Source: Methylosarcina fibrata AML-C10 (GTDB lineage: Bacteria; Pseudomonadota; Gammaproteobacteria; Methylococcales; Methylomonadaceae). Taken from it: a stretch of 64,000 nt of DNA. A model generated the notes under the pieces. The model was given only the letters and a program-made list of their open reading frames with translations, searched no databases and had not been told where the DNA came from. This document shows, in pieces, positions 27,935-36,173 of the stretch (the stretch's first letter is position 1; every line of letters begins with the position of its first letter). The stretch lies in NCBI RefSeq assembly GCF_000372865.1, contig NZ_KB889965.1, positions 1,447,902 through 1,511,901 of the forward strand, given 5' to 3'. A program made the translations under genes and the position numbers.

Positions 27935-28448
27935 ACCGTGTTTTCCTTAAACTTCAATGTTAATCACTGGCAACCGAACCGATCGAGCGTGTCCATGGAT
28001 TTTGACCACCAACCTCCTTCCTGGAATACGTTTCCGACGACTCTCTCCGGTTCTTACCGTCAGGTCATTTCGACGTCAATGTATCTCCTCCACTGCTTCC
28101 AATTCCTGAAAGACCGCTTCCGAGAACATGGGATCAGTGTAAATTAACCCTGTATCTTGAACATCCGGCGAATGTCACGATTTTTATGGTGATTTGTCCC
28201 TCGGAATTTCGGTACGAATCGGGATCTTTGTCCCATCGGCCAGCGGCTGAAAAACCGAAGCTATAACGGAAATTTATAGAAATGGGAAGTTTGGCGATGG
28301 GCTTCGTCGAATCATGCCGGAAAGAAGCCGGCAGTTCCTTGATGCCGAACTGTTTGTTAACATGGGTAGAGGCGAATTCATTCGCCCTCCCCGTGATATG
28401 AAAATGTTCCAGGAATTTCCGCTGCAAAAGCGGCGCCGACCGGCGGCG
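27935..28448. other. 514-bp non-coding region
   Basis: It lies between the propeller gene start and the end of the SIMPL gene. No convincing ORF or RNA gene was seen. It carries the short palindrome listed at 28371-28386 and should hold the propeller gene promoter in its left part. Confidence 0.45.
28371..28386. repeat. GGCGAATTCATTCGCC palindrome
   Basis: Arms GGCGAAT and ATTCGCC are perfect around a 2-nt centre and sit in a wider imperfect palindrome (AGAGG and CCTCC at the flanks). Part of it recurs in inverse orientation near 38038-38051 (CGAATGAATTCGCC). Copies in two intergenic spots suggest a dispersed repeat family. Confidence 0.45.
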
Positions 28449-29168
28449 TCAATCCGACAAATAATATTCCACGGTGGAGACAACCCGGATTTTCTTGATG
28501 TGCGGATTGTTTTTGTCGCGGGGATCAATCGTGAACTGTCCCTGCGAGGCCTGCTTGATTTTTCCGAGCTTGCTGTTCGAGTCTTCCGCAAACTTGAGCG
28601 CCACCTCCCTGGCCTTGGTGGTGGCTTCCTGGATCATTTCCGGCTTTATCTGGTTCAGACCGGTGAACAGATATTCGGTCGGATTGTCGTAGTCTCCGCC
28701 TTTAAAGGCGATTCCCTGCTTGCCCAATTCCGCCAGATCGTTCATCGCCTGCCGGACTTTGGCGACTTTCGAGGAATAGACCGTCACCGTCTGCACGGCG
28801 GTATAGCGAAATTCGTCCTTCTGGCCGCTGCTGAACTGCTGGGCCGACTTGTCGGTAATCGACGGCAGGGAATGGGAAATTTCGGCCGGCTCGATGCCTT
28901 TCGAAACCAGAAAGCCTTCGATGCTCTTTTTGGCGGTTTCGATCGATTTGTAAAGCGCGCCGAGGTCGTTGCCGGCCTCGGTGAAAACGATCGGCCAGAT
29001 CACGATATCGGCCGGCATCTCCCGCTCGGACAGGCCTTTGACCGCAACACTGCGCTCGTACTCCTTGAAGTGGACGGCGGCCCGGCCGAGCAGATAACCC
29101 AGCGAGGTCAGTCCAAGAAAAATCGACAATCCCAAAATCACGGCGTTTGCTTTATTGGTTTGATTCAT
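28449..29168 (-). CDS. SIMPL-domain (DUF541) membrane-anchored protein
   Basis: A 239-residue protein with one N-terminal transmembrane segment (VILGLSIFLGLTSLGYLLG) and a periplasmic SIMPL/DUF541 domain. Typical features are VAVKGLSEREMPADI at the domain start, KKSIEGFLVSKGIEPAEIS, YTAVQTVTVYSSKVAKV and LNQIKPEMIQEATTKAREVA, ending KIRVVSTVEYYLSD. The family has been linked to oxidative and surface stress, but no activity is defined. ATG at 29168 has an AAGGGG site; a seven-residue upstream extension starts with TTG and is less likely. It stands alone. Confidence 0.9.
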   Translation of the reverse strand: MNQTNKANAVILGLSIFLGLTSLGYLLGRAAVHFKEYERSVAVKGLSEREMPADIVIWPIVFTEAGNDLGALYKSIETAKKSIEGFLVSKGIEPAEISHSLPSITDKSAQQFSSGQKDEFRYTAVQTVTVYSSKVAKVRQAMNDLAELGKQGIAFKGGDYDNPTEYLFTGLNQIKPEMIQEATTKAREVALKFAEDSNSKLGKIKQASQGQFTIDPRDKNNPHIKKIRVVSTVEYYLSD

Positions 29169-29503
29169 TGCTTGGCCCCTTCTGTTCAATAAGATATTTC
29201 TCCGGTCCTCGACAGTCTCCGGAATCGGCTGCTATTAAATACCAACACAGACTTATTCACCAGTTTTTTACTTCATTTTCGGGCCGGTACCGTAGCTTAC
29301 AGGCGTGCGTAGCTAATCGTTACGATGGGATTCGTGCCTCAACCCATGGTTCTACCAGGCTGGTGCGCGAATAGGATAGAGTGGGACACCGGGAACGGTG
29401 AGCCAGGATTGGTTCGAAACGGAGAAGGAGGCGGTGGCTGCTTGCGGAAAGCAATGCGAGGCCAAATTGAAAAAAGGGTATCGGTCCAGAATATGGAGCA
29501 GCT
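29169..29503. other. 335-bp non-coding region
   Basis: Between the SIMPL gene and the end of the mrr gene. No gene is supported. The right side becomes lower in GC, continuing into mrr. Confidence 0.4.
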
Positions 29504-30418
29504 TTATTCGAAGAACTCTTCGTCGATCTTTCTGATATGGATAGTGTCTTCAATCCTGCATCCGACATTATGGCGGATCATAAGCCTAGCGAACTGTTCG
29601 CCATCAATGAGAACAATTCTTTTGCTTAAAAAGTCTGCGGTTTCCTTGGCTGACGGCGAGAAAGTCGAGGTCGTCACAAACAGGCCCTTTGCAGCTTTAT
29701 GACGGTCGAGACTTCCGAAGAAGTCGCGAATATCACCCGCTCCAACGGTGTTGCCTGCGGCGTATCGTTTGGCTTGAATGTAAACGCGGTCCAAGCCAAG
29801 CGCGTCCTGATCGATGACGCCATCAACTCCGTTATCGCCGCTACGCCCTAAAGCCCGCCCTGCCTCGGTTGCCGATCCACCATAACCCATGTTCAGGAGC
29901 AAATTGACGATAAGCCGCTCAAAGAAATCCGATGGTGAATTACGGATACGGTCCAGCAAGTCTTGCGCAAGAGAGGCTTCGATCTTGCGATGAGCCTCCC
30001 TCATGATCTCATCGGGAGTTTGTTTTTGATCCTCCAAAGAAGAAACGTCGCCATCCATCCTGTCTTCCGTTGTATTTGTTCTTTCTCTGAATTGTTTGAA
30101 TTCCTCATATTGCAAAAGGAATGCGTTATCTATACGGGAGGGGCTGGACTTCAAGGCATCCAAACCTCGCTGCGTGATCTTGAAATGGCCGCGCCGCGTG
30201 ATCGCCACAAGACCAGCCTTGTTGAGATAGGATTTTGCCCAATGGACACGGTTGCTGAATAAAGTTTGCTTCCCGGAAGGCAGGAGTTCCGTGCGTTCAT
30301 CAGGAGTAAGTCCTAACTGATTGGCAAGTTCTTCGACCACCTGCCCGATCCGGATTTCGCCTTTCGATGAAGTCTGGAGGACGGGAAGCATGAGTGACTG
30401 GTAGTCTGGTATAGGCAT
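29504..30418 (-). CDS. mrr: Mrr-type restriction endonuclease
   Basis: A 304-residue Mrr homologue, a type IV-like nuclease that cuts modified or foreign DNA. The N-terminal winged-helix domain is recognisable: YQSLMLPVLQTSSKGEIRI, then WAKSYLNKAGLVAITRRGHF. The C-terminal PD-(D/E)XK nuclease has FFERLIVNLLLNMGYGG, GDNGVDGVIDQD and VYIQAKRYA, where the Asp and the Gln-x-Lys are the metal and catalytic positions. No methyltransferase gene is adjacent, as expected for Mrr. Base composition is lower in GC than most neighbours, which suggests transfer. It is followed by a decayed addiction module. Confidence 0.92.
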   Translation of the reverse strand: MPIPDYQSLMLPVLQTSSKGEIRIGQVVEELANQLGLTPDERTELLPSGKQTLFSNRVHWAKSYLNKAGLVAITRRGHFKITQRGLDALKSSPSRIDNAFLLQYEEFKQFRERTNTTEDRMDGDVSSLEDQKQTPDEIMREAHRKIEASLAQDLLDRIRNSPSDFFERLIVNLLLNMGYGGSATEAGRALGRSGDNGVDGVIDQDALGLDRVYIQAKRYAAGNTVGAGDIRDFFGSLDRHKAAKGLFVTTSTFSPSAKETADFLSKRIVLIDGEQFARLMIRHNVGCRIEDTIHIRKIDEEFFE

Positions 30419-30449
30419 GCCGATTCTTTGCTATTGGGTTCGGATATTA

Positions 30450-30828
30450 TTATGAATAGCGCTCGGTATTATTCCGCAGCCATTGCTCAAGCGCTTCAAA
30501 TCTGAATTCATTCCCTTCGTATAATTCGGCGAGAAACGCATAAGTGCTTTGCGCGTCGGCGGTGATCTCGACGCCGTTGATCGCCAGAAAGGTATAAACA
30601 CAGGCAAAGGCCGTGCGTTTGTTGCCGTCGATAAAGGGATGGTTTTGCGATAGACTTTCCCACAATGCCGCGGCCTCGCCGATCACATCGGCGTAATAAC
30701 CCGATTGCATACGAAACAACGCCGCCTCAAGCTGGCCCGGATCGCGGATACCGTGCGCACCGCCGTAGATTTCGATTTGGATCCGCATGGATCGCCAGAA
30801 CCTCGGCAACCGTCAGATAATCGGTCAT
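30450..30828 (-). pseudogene. doc: Doc-type (Fic-fold) toxin, frameshifted near the N-terminus
   Basis: The ATG at 30828 overlaps the antitoxin stop as ATGA and gives MTDYLTVAEVLAIHAD, the usual start of death-on-curing proteins. One extra base (GG at 30779-30780, forward strand) then shifts the frame. The rest continues in the next frame as QIEIYGGAHGIRD to the Fic motif NHPFIDGNKRTAF and the C-terminal helix. Intact relatives transfer phosphate to EF-Tu and stop translation. A shorter protein could start inside at MRIQIEIYGG and keep the Fic motif but lose the first helix. It is either an inactivated toxin or a sequencing error. Confidence 0.82.
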
Positions 30829-31052
30829 TTGGCCAGTTTTTCATAAAGATCGGCATAGCGGCCATGACTGGCTTGATAGATGGCCATGACGTGCGCGCGC
30901 GGGCGGGTTTTGCGGTGTTTTTCCAGCAAATCGGCCAAAGCCTCATCGACCAGCGCCTGTATCTGACGACCTTCGGTTTTGGCCAATTCCCGCACCTCGG
31001 CCAATAAGGCTGAATCCACTTGCGTGGCGAATTTTTCGCGAACTTCCGGCAT
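30825..31052 (-). CDS. RHH-like antitoxin paired with the Doc-type toxin
   Basis: A 75-residue protein. Its start, MPEVREKFATQVDSALLAEV, followed by AKTEGRQIQALVDEALADLL, fits a ribbon-helix-helix DNA-binding fold. The C-terminal part (RAHVMAIYQASHGRYADLYEKL) would wrap the toxin. ATG at 31052 has a strong GAGGAGG site; an 11-residue upstream frame is not needed. The stop overlaps the toxin start by 4 bp. A 10-bp perfect inverted repeat just upstream is a likely autoregulatory operator. The antitoxin is intact although its toxin appears frameshifted. Confidence 0.8.
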   Translation of the reverse strand: MPEVREKFATQVDSALLAEVRELAKTEGRQIQALVDEALADLLEKHRKTRPRAHVMAIYQASHGRYADLYEKLAK

Positions 31053-31090
31053 GGCGGCCTCCTCTAAATCAGGTTTTGCGGACATTGCAA

Positions 31091-31114
31091 TCTATCATGA
31101 AGCGTCATGATAGA
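31091..31114 (-). promoter_or_regulatory. palindromic operator of the RHH/Doc module
   Basis: TCTATCATGA and TCATGATAGA form a perfect inverted repeat with a 4-nt centre, 39-62 bp upstream of the antitoxin start. A possible -10 box TATATT lies beside it (31117-31122, minus strand). The position fits repression by the antitoxin or the antitoxin-toxin complex. Confidence 0.75.
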
Positions 31115-31383
31115 TCAATATAAGCGATTTTAAGAGACATTTTATAATGTGGCCGCGTTCGCGTTCTCCAAATTAGTTTTTAAAATCAACGTCATCGTGC
31201 GGCGTTTCCGTCAACCCGCATGGTCGAGTAGTCCCCAAGGAACTGCCCCTTGAGGCTCTCACGGAACCGGACGTGAAACTCTCGCTCCATCCGGCCCTTA
31301 TCATTCAACCTTAAATTTACCAATGGGCAAACAACCCGGGATTTCTCCCTTTGAAAGCACTGACTCGTCTAATGGCTTGCCCA

Positions 31384-31484
31384 GCCAGTAGCCCGGATGA
31401 AACGCAGTGGAATCCGGGATAATCGGGGCCCATTCGCCCCGGATTCCGCAAGCTCCATCCGGGCTACCGGCTACTGGCTTTTTT
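31384..31484. repeat. imperfect palindrome of the TAGCCCGGATG...CATCCGGGCTA type
   Basis: The left arm GCCAGTAGCCCGGAT (31384-31398) matches the right side ATCCGGGCTA (31457-31466) and CTACTGGC (31471-31478), with a short insert between the two right blocks. Inside lie a second pair, GGAATCCGGG with CCCCGGATTCC, and a GGGGC/GCCCC hairpin. Six T follow at 31479-31484. The sequence is of a kind I know as dispersed in proteobacterial genomes, next to words like CGCAGTGGAATCCGGG. It may also work as a terminator on the plus strand. The rest of the 31.1-31.6 kb gap shows no gene. Confidence 0.7.
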
Positions 31485-31573
31485 GTAGCCGGCAATCACT
31501 TGGCAAAGCATTAGAAATGCCGATGCCGTAAATCGCCTAAATCCGGTTGCCGCATGAGAATGCACTTCATGAC

Positions 31574-32047
31574 TCACCCCCAAAGCAACGGCTTTTCGAC
31601 CATCAGATAAACGATCGCCACCATCGCGGAGAACGCCGGCACGCCCAGCCAGAACCAGTAGCGGGCATAGCGGAAATAACGTTCGGATAGCGAAAGATTC
31701 CGTCCGGCGGCCTCCTCAGCCATGTTGCGCATGCGGATTTGCAGCACCACCACCGGCAGCCAGCAGGCCCCCGCAATCAGATACAGCACGATCGAAACCA
31801 AGAGCCAGGGCGTCATCAGCGGCAAACCGCTTTGCGCAAGCATCAGGTAGCCGGTTATCGGCTGGATCACGACGGTCGGCGTGGTAAACCACCAATCGGC
31901 CAGAACGACGTGGCGGTTGGTCGCCGCAATTGCCCGCACGTCGCCGTGGCGGTCGGCCATGAATTTGTAGAAGGCGCTGCCAAGCCCGGTACCGAACAAC
32001 AGCACCAGGCTAAAGATGTGCAGGGTTTTCACGGTGAGATAACTCAT
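31574..32047 (-). CDS. DUF2269 family membrane protein
   Basis: A 157-residue inner-membrane protein with four predicted transmembrane helices. It begins MSYLTVKTLHIFSLVLLFGTG and contains the conserved region WWFTTPTVVIQPITGYLML and WLLVSIVLYLIAGACWLPVV, then the charged loop AGRNLSLSERYFRYARYWF, all typical of DUF2269. No activity is known. The ATG overlaps the stop of the reductase gene upstream by 4 bp, so it is the third gene of the gbsR operon. Conserved His in TLHIFSL and TNRHVVL could bind a cofactor, but that is inference. Confidence 0.88.
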   Translation of the reverse strand: MSYLTVKTLHIFSLVLLFGTGLGSAFYKFMADRHGDVRAIAATNRHVVLADWWFTTPTVVIQPITGYLMLAQSGLPLMTPWLLVSIVLYLIAGACWLPVVVLQIRMRNMAEEAAGRNLSLSERYFRYARYWFWLGVPAFSAMVAIVYLMVEKPLLWG

Positions 32048-33333
32048 GGCTTTTCCTCTTCAAGGACTAACAATACGAAGCTTGCTGCCAGCAACGGCAG
32101 GTTTTTGGTCAAGGGCCCGAACGGATGCGCCCAGTACTCGGGCAGGGTTGCCGTAATCACGATCATGTAAATCAGCATCAGCGCCACCTGACAATAAACA
32201 ACCGGTCTTAACCGCCAGCCGATCAGCGTGGCGACGCCGAGGGCGAAATCCAGCGCCGATGCGCCGTAAAGAAAGACCGGATGCAGCATGGCCGGAACGC
32301 CGACCTGTTCGAGCAGCCGGTAGCTGTCGGCCACGGGATACACGAAAGCGGACACCCAGCCCGTCCACAGCCAGACGAACGAGATCGCCAGCCGGAGCAT
32401 CGGCCTCATGAAATACAGCCGGGCATGCCAGCGATCGGCCTGACCGTGGGCGGATTCGCGCAAGGCCTGATCCAGGCTTTTCGGCAGGCGCCCCAGCCGT
32501 TTCGCGAACGGTTCGGCATCGGCCGTGTTGCCCTGTTTCAGCATGACGACCGCTTCCTTGTTCAACGCGGGTTCGTTCAGCCAGGCGCCGACGAGAGGCA
32601 GCGCCTTGACCAGGACTTCGGGCGCCGAAAAGAACTTCGCTTCGGGCTTCCCGAGCCACAGCCTTTGTTTTTGCAGCAAATCGGCAAGAGTGACCGGAGC
32701 AGGCCCCACGGCATTTATACTAAGGCGAGAAGGAACGCCATCCTGCAGGCAGCTCAGCACCAGATCGACCAGATCGTCGATATGGACCGGTTGCAGCCAT
32801 TGCCGGCCGTCGCCGAGCAGCGGAATGCGGGGCAGCGCCGCCAGCCCCCGCAGCAGACCCATCGATTTGGCTCCCGGACCGTAAACCAGAGAAGGCTTAA
32901 TGATGAACCAGTCGAGATCGAGCCGGCTCAGTTCTTCGTCCGCCCTGCCCTTGCTTGCGTAATAGCCGGTGGCGCCGGCGCTGTCGGCTCCCGCGGCGGA
33001 AATCTGGATGACGCGTCCGACTCCCGCCCGTTCGCTCGCCTTGAACAAAGCCAGCGGCGCGTCGGTATGGATACGGCCGAACGACTGGGCCGGCGTTTCC
33101 TGGATGAGACCGACCGCGTTAATGACGGCATCGATGCCGTTCAGATGGGGCTGCCAATCCGCGATGGCGACGGCCTGGCCGAAGTCGATTGGCAGCGTTT
33201 CGATGTCGGGATAGAGTTCCCTCAATCGCTCAGGGCTGCGGGTACAGGCAATAATATGATGGCCCTGCGCGTACAGTTTCCGGAGAAGATGCCCTCCGAT
33301 AAAGCCGGTCGCGCCGGCAAGCAAAATTTTCAT
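32044..33333 (-). CDS. NAD(P)-dependent epimerase/reductase fused to a DoxX-like membrane domain
   Basis: A 429-residue two-part protein. Residues 1-300 are an extended SDR domain: MKILLAGATGFIGGHLL (Gly-rich dinucleotide loop at 7-14), INAVGLIQE, QISAAGADS and the YYASKGRADEEL Tyr-x3-Lys motif. Residues about 315-425 contain four hydrophobic helices of the DoxX-like type (LAISFVWLWTGWVSAFVYP, LDFALGVATLIGWRLRPVV). ATG at 33333 has a GGAG site; the 15-residue upstream frame is unlikely. It overlaps DUF2269 by 4 bp and follows the GbsR-type regulator by 76 bp. The fusion points to redox work at the inner membrane (inference). Confidence 0.88.
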   Translation of the reverse strand: MKILLAGATGFIGGHLLRKLYAQGHHIIACTRSPERLRELYPDIETLPIDFGQAVAIADWQPHLNGIDAVINAVGLIQETPAQSFGRIHTDAPLALFKASERAGVGRVIQISAAGADSAGATGYYASKGRADEELSRLDLDWFIIKPSLVYGPGAKSMGLLRGLAALPRIPLLGDGRQWLQPVHIDDLVDLVLSCLQDGVPSRLSINAVGPAPVTLADLLQKQRLWLGKPEAKFFSAPEVLVKALPLVGAWLNEPALNKEAVVMLKQGNTADAEPFAKRLGRLPKSLDQALRESAHGQADRWHARLYFMRPMLRLAISFVWLWTGWVSAFVYPVADSYRLLEQVGVPAMLHPVFLYGASALDFALGVATLIGWRLRPVVYCQVALMLIYMIVITATLPEYWAHPFGPLTKNLPLLAASFVLLVLEEEKP

Positions 33334-33409
33334 TGGGTATACTCCGATAGTTCCGTCATTTGAGAAATGAGCGGGCAAACATAAATTCTGCCCGATCGAA
33401 AGCGGGGCC

Positions 33410-33943
33410 TCAGGGTTTTACCTTCAGTAATTTCACGACGCTGTCGCCCAGCCTGACCAGTTGCATCAGGGTGTCGTTCGGCAGTTTTCTGAGCCGGTCG
33501 TACCAGTTCGTCATCACCTCCAGAAAATTCAACATGTCGGCGATGCGTTTTTTCACTTCGGGATCGGTTTCGGCGTCCCGGTCGGCCTCTATGCACAGAT
33601 CGCGCAACAAGGTCAGGGTCGGGTCGATTTCCCGGCGCCGGCGCGCTTCCACCACCTGATTGAACATATCCTGCACGTCTTTGTGCGCTTCGAAGTGATC
33701 GCGCCGGTCGCCGACCACCACGTGGATGACTTTAATCAGGCCCCAGCTTTGCAGTTCCTTTAAACTGGTCGATACGTTCGAGCGGGCCAGAGACAGCGTT
33801 TCGGCGATTTCTTCGGCATTCAACGGCTTGGGCGACAAATAAAGCAGGGCATGGACCTGGGCGACCGAACGGTTCACGCCCCAGCGCGTCCCCATCTCTC
33901 CCCAGTGCAGAATAAAGCGTTCCATCGGCGGCGTCAGTTTCAT
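33410..33943 (-). CDS. GbsR/MarR-family transcriptional regulator
   Basis: A 177-residue winged-helix regulator of the GbsR branch of MarR proteins. The start MKLTPPMERFILHWGEMGTRWG and the recognition region AEEIAETLSLARSNVSTSLKEL plus KVIHVVVGDRRDHFEA are typical. The C-terminal helices (LTLLRDLCIEADRDAETDPE) form the dimer. A 13-bp perfect inverted repeat lies 8-35 bp before the ATG, overlapping the leader, so it probably represses itself and the reductase and DUF2269 genes. GbsR in Bacillus senses choline, but the ligand here is unknown. Confidence 0.9.
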   Translation of the reverse strand: MKLTPPMERFILHWGEMGTRWGVNRSVAQVHALLYLSPKPLNAEEIAETLSLARSNVSTSLKELQSWGLIKVIHVVVGDRRDHFEAHKDVQDMFNQVVEARRRREIDPTLTLLRDLCIEADRDAETDPEVKKRIADMLNFLEVMTNWYDRLRKLPNDTLMQLVRLGDSVVKLLKVKP

Positions 33944-33950
33944 AATTTTC

Positions 33951-33978
33951 TTTAATTTCTGTATTTACAGAAATTAAA
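33951..33978 (-). promoter_or_regulatory. palindromic operator before the GbsR gene
   Basis: TTTAATTTCTGTA and TACAGAAATTAAA form a perfect 13-bp inverted repeat with a TT centre. It ends 8 bp before the regulator start codon, covering the ribosome-site region and probably the promoter. Size and symmetry fit a MarR-type dimer site. Confidence 0.85.
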
Positions 33979-34169
33979 AACCATACCGGCGCCGATGTCA
34001 AGAAGTTGAACGGACCGGCGGATAACAGGATCTAAAGGTCGACAGTACTTTAACGAATCCGGATGAGCTTGCCCGGTTCTCACGTATTTTTATGCGAAGG
34101 CCAAGTAAAGATAGGGTTCTCGAGACAGTAAGCGTACAATGCAATCGTCAACATCAGAGGCAAACCATC

Positions 34170-34556
34170 ATGAAAAAAACAAGTTTAGCGCCGGCCCTGC
34201 TGGCTTTATCTCTCTTTACAAGCTCCGTTCTGGCCGATATCGAACTGAAATCCAAAGACGAGATAGCGGGCACCTGGAAACTGCAATACACCAAAAACTC
34301 GGCAACGGCCAAAGAAAACATTAACCGGGAAGACACCTGGGTATTCAAGGACGGCAAGGTCACCATCCTCAACATTCCGCGCGAAGGCAGCCATTATGAC
34401 CAGCAGCCCGTCACTTACGAAATCGACAACGGCAAACTGAAAATCCCTTACGTGGGCAGATCCGGCTTCGATACCTTCTCTTTGGTCGAAATCAACGACA
34501 AGGCCATGGTTCTGAAAGGTAAATTCGGCGAAATTTATTATTTCACCAAAAAATAG
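34170..34556 (+). CDS. small exported protein, lipocalin-like core
   Basis: A 128-residue protein with a clear signal peptide (MKKTSLAPALLALSLFTSSV, then LA, cleavage before DIELK). The mature part DEIAGTWKLQYTK, TWVFKDGKVTILNI, VTYEIDNGKLKIPYVG and AMVLKGKFGEIYYF alternates short strands and looks like a small beta-barrel of the lipocalin-like type; this is inference from pattern only. ATG at 34170 has an AGAGG site 9 bp upstream; the frame can extend 26 residues further but then lacks the signal sequence at the start. No family is firmly recognised. A hairpin terminator follows. Confidence 0.7.
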   Translation: MKKTSLAPALLALSLFTSSVLADIELKSKDEIAGTWKLQYTKNSATAKENINREDTWVFKDGKVTILNIPREGSHYDQQPVTYEIDNGKLKIPYVGRSGFDTFSLVEINDKAMVLKGKFGEIYYFTKK

Positions 34557-34569
34557 AATGTTAAGAATC

Positions 34570-34601
34570 CTGGATTATTGCCGGAGACGGCAGTAATCCA
34601 G
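34570..34601. terminator. 14-bp hairpin between convergent genes
   Basis: CTGGATTATTGCCG pairs with CGGCAGTAATCCAG (one T-G wobble) around a GAGA loop. It lies 13 bp after the small exported protein and 11 bp before the end of rhlE, so it can end both transcripts. Confidence 0.8.
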
Positions 34602-34612
34602 TACCGCCTCAT

Positions 34613-35764
34613 TTAACGAGCGGTTTCTCTGCCTTCAAACCCCGCAATCTTTCCGCGCGCTATTTTCGCGCCGATCAGTTTTTCGACCAGGCGCAGCGCG
34701 TTGTTTTCGTCCTGAGAAATCAGCGACACCGCAAGCCCACCCCGCCCGGCCCGTCCGGTGCGACCGATGCGGTGCACGTAATCGGCGGAAGAACGCGGCA
34801 ATTCATAGTTGACGACGTGCGGCAGATGGGCAATGTCGATCCCGCGCGCGGCCACGTCGGTGGCGACCAGAACGCGAATCTCTCCGGCCTTGAAACCGGC
34901 CAAAGCGCTGGTTCGGGCGCCCTGGCTTTTGTTGCCGTGTATCGCTTTCGCGGAAATTTGAGCGGAATTAAGTTTTTCGGTCAGGCGGTTGGCGCCGTGT
35001 TTGGTGCTGGTAAAAACCAGAACCTGCCGCCAGCCGTTGCTTTTGATCAGATGCGTCAGGAGCGCGGTTTTCGCGGTCTTGTCGACCGAATAGGCAATCT
35101 GCTCGACCGTATCGGCCGGTGCGTTTTCAACCGCGACTTCGATCTGCACCGGATTGACCAGCAATTTTTGCGTCAATTGGCGGATGTCGGCGGAAAACGT
35201 GGCCGAGAACAGCAGGTTTTGCCGCTTTTTGGGCAACAAAGCCAGAATTTTATTGATGTCCCGGATAAAGCCCATGTCCAGCATGCGGTCCGCTTCATCC
35301 AGCACCAGGATTTCGACTTGATTCAATTTGACCGCGTTCTGGGCAACCAGATCGAGCAGGCGCCCCGGCGTCGCGGTCAGGATGTCGACGCCACCGCGCA
35401 GGCGCATCATCTGCGGATTGATGTTGACGCCGCCGAACACAACGTCCGATTTCAGCCGCGGCATCAGATGCGCTCCGTATTTGACGACCGATTCGCCCAC
35501 CTGGGCGGCCAGTTCGCGGGTCGGCGTTAAAATGAGCGCTCGCACTGGGCGATTGCGGTCGTAATGTTTATCCGCCAGGCGATGCAGGATCGGCAGGGTA
35601 AAGCCCGCGGTTTTTCCGGTGCCGGTCTGGGCGGCCGCCAGCAGATCGCGGCCCGACAACACCGAAGGAATGGCTTTTTGCTGTATCGGCGTGGGCGTGG
35701 TGTATCCTGAGTCGCCGACGGCGCGCAACAAGGGCTCGGACAGGCCGAGAGAAGAAAATGACAT
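34613..35764 (-). CDS. rhlE: RhlE-type DEAD-box RNA helicase
   Basis: A 383-residue ATP-dependent RNA helicase of the RhlE group, involved in ribosome assembly and RNA turnover. It has the Q motif with [11 protein letters not shown], Walker [13 protein letters not shown] (Lys51), [17 protein letters not shown], the DEAD box [15 protein letters not shown] in [24 protein letters not shown] and [15 protein letters not shown]. The C-terminal tail is very short (about 20 residues after the core), shorter than E. coli RhlE. ATG at 35764 has a GAGAA site. The RRM-protein gene lies 145 bp upstream on the same strand, a pairing that suggests RNA work in the cold (inference). Confidence 0.94.
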   Translation of the reverse strand: MSFSSLGLSEPLLRAVGDSGYTTPTPIQQKAIPSVLSGRDLLAAAQTGTGKTAGFTLPILHRLADKHYDRNRPVRALILTPTRELAAQVGESVVKYGAHLMPRLKSDVVFGGVNINPQMMRLRGGVDILTATPGRLLDLVAQNAVKLNQVEILVLDEADRMLDMGFIRDINKILALLPKKRQNLLFSATFSADIRQLTQKLLVNPVQIEVAVENAPADTVEQIAYSVDKTAKTALLTHLIKSNGWRQVLVFTSTKHGANRLTEKLNSAQISAKAIHGNKSQGARTSALAGFKAGEIRVLVATDVAARGIDIAHLPHVVNYELPRSSADYVHRIGRTGRAGRGGLAVSLISQDENNALRLVEKLIGAKIARGKIAGFEGRETAR

Positions 35765-35909
35765 AGAAATTCTCGATTGGGAGGGATCAACATCCCTGTA
35801 GGGTTGGATTACGGCGCGCATCGGTGATTGGAACCGGACAATCGAAACGGTCCCGCCTTAGCGACCGCGCCGCATCTCGAAAAAGGCAGAAGAAATTTTA
35901 AGAAAACCG

Positions 35910-36173
35910 CTACCGGCGTCTGCCTTTTCTGCCGGAAGAGTCTTCAAAGTTGACTTTGAGCGGCTTGCCGCCATACAGAAAGCCGCTGAGTTTGGCGATG
36001 GCTGCTCTGGCTTCGTGGCCTTCCATGCCGATATAGCCAAAACCCTTGCATCTGCCGCTGAACAGATCGGTGACGAGTTCGATGGAATGCACTCTGCCGA
36101 ACTCCGAGAATAAAGCCGTGACACTGGCTTCGGTCGCGTCGCTGGGCAGGTTTCCCACAAATAATCTTTTCAA
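35910..36173 (-). CDS. RRM-type RNA-binding protein
   Basis: An 87-residue single RNA recognition motif protein. RNP2 is KRLFVGNLP at the N-terminus and RNP1 is CKGFGYIGM at residues about 43-51; the helix DATEASVTALFSEFG and the end GGKPLKVNFEDSSGRKGRRR complete the fold, with a basic tail. I chose TTG at 36173, with AAGGA 6-7 bp upstream, because it gives the usual N-terminus; the longer ATG frame from 36278 has unrelated residues. It lies before rhlE on the same strand. Cyanobacterial and other bacterial relatives are often cold-induced; here that is inference. Confidence 0.88.
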   Translation of the reverse strand: MKRLFVGNLPSDATEASVTALFSEFGRVHSIELVTDLFSGRCKGFGYIGMEGHEARAAIAKLSGFLYGGKPLKVNFEDSSGRKGRRR

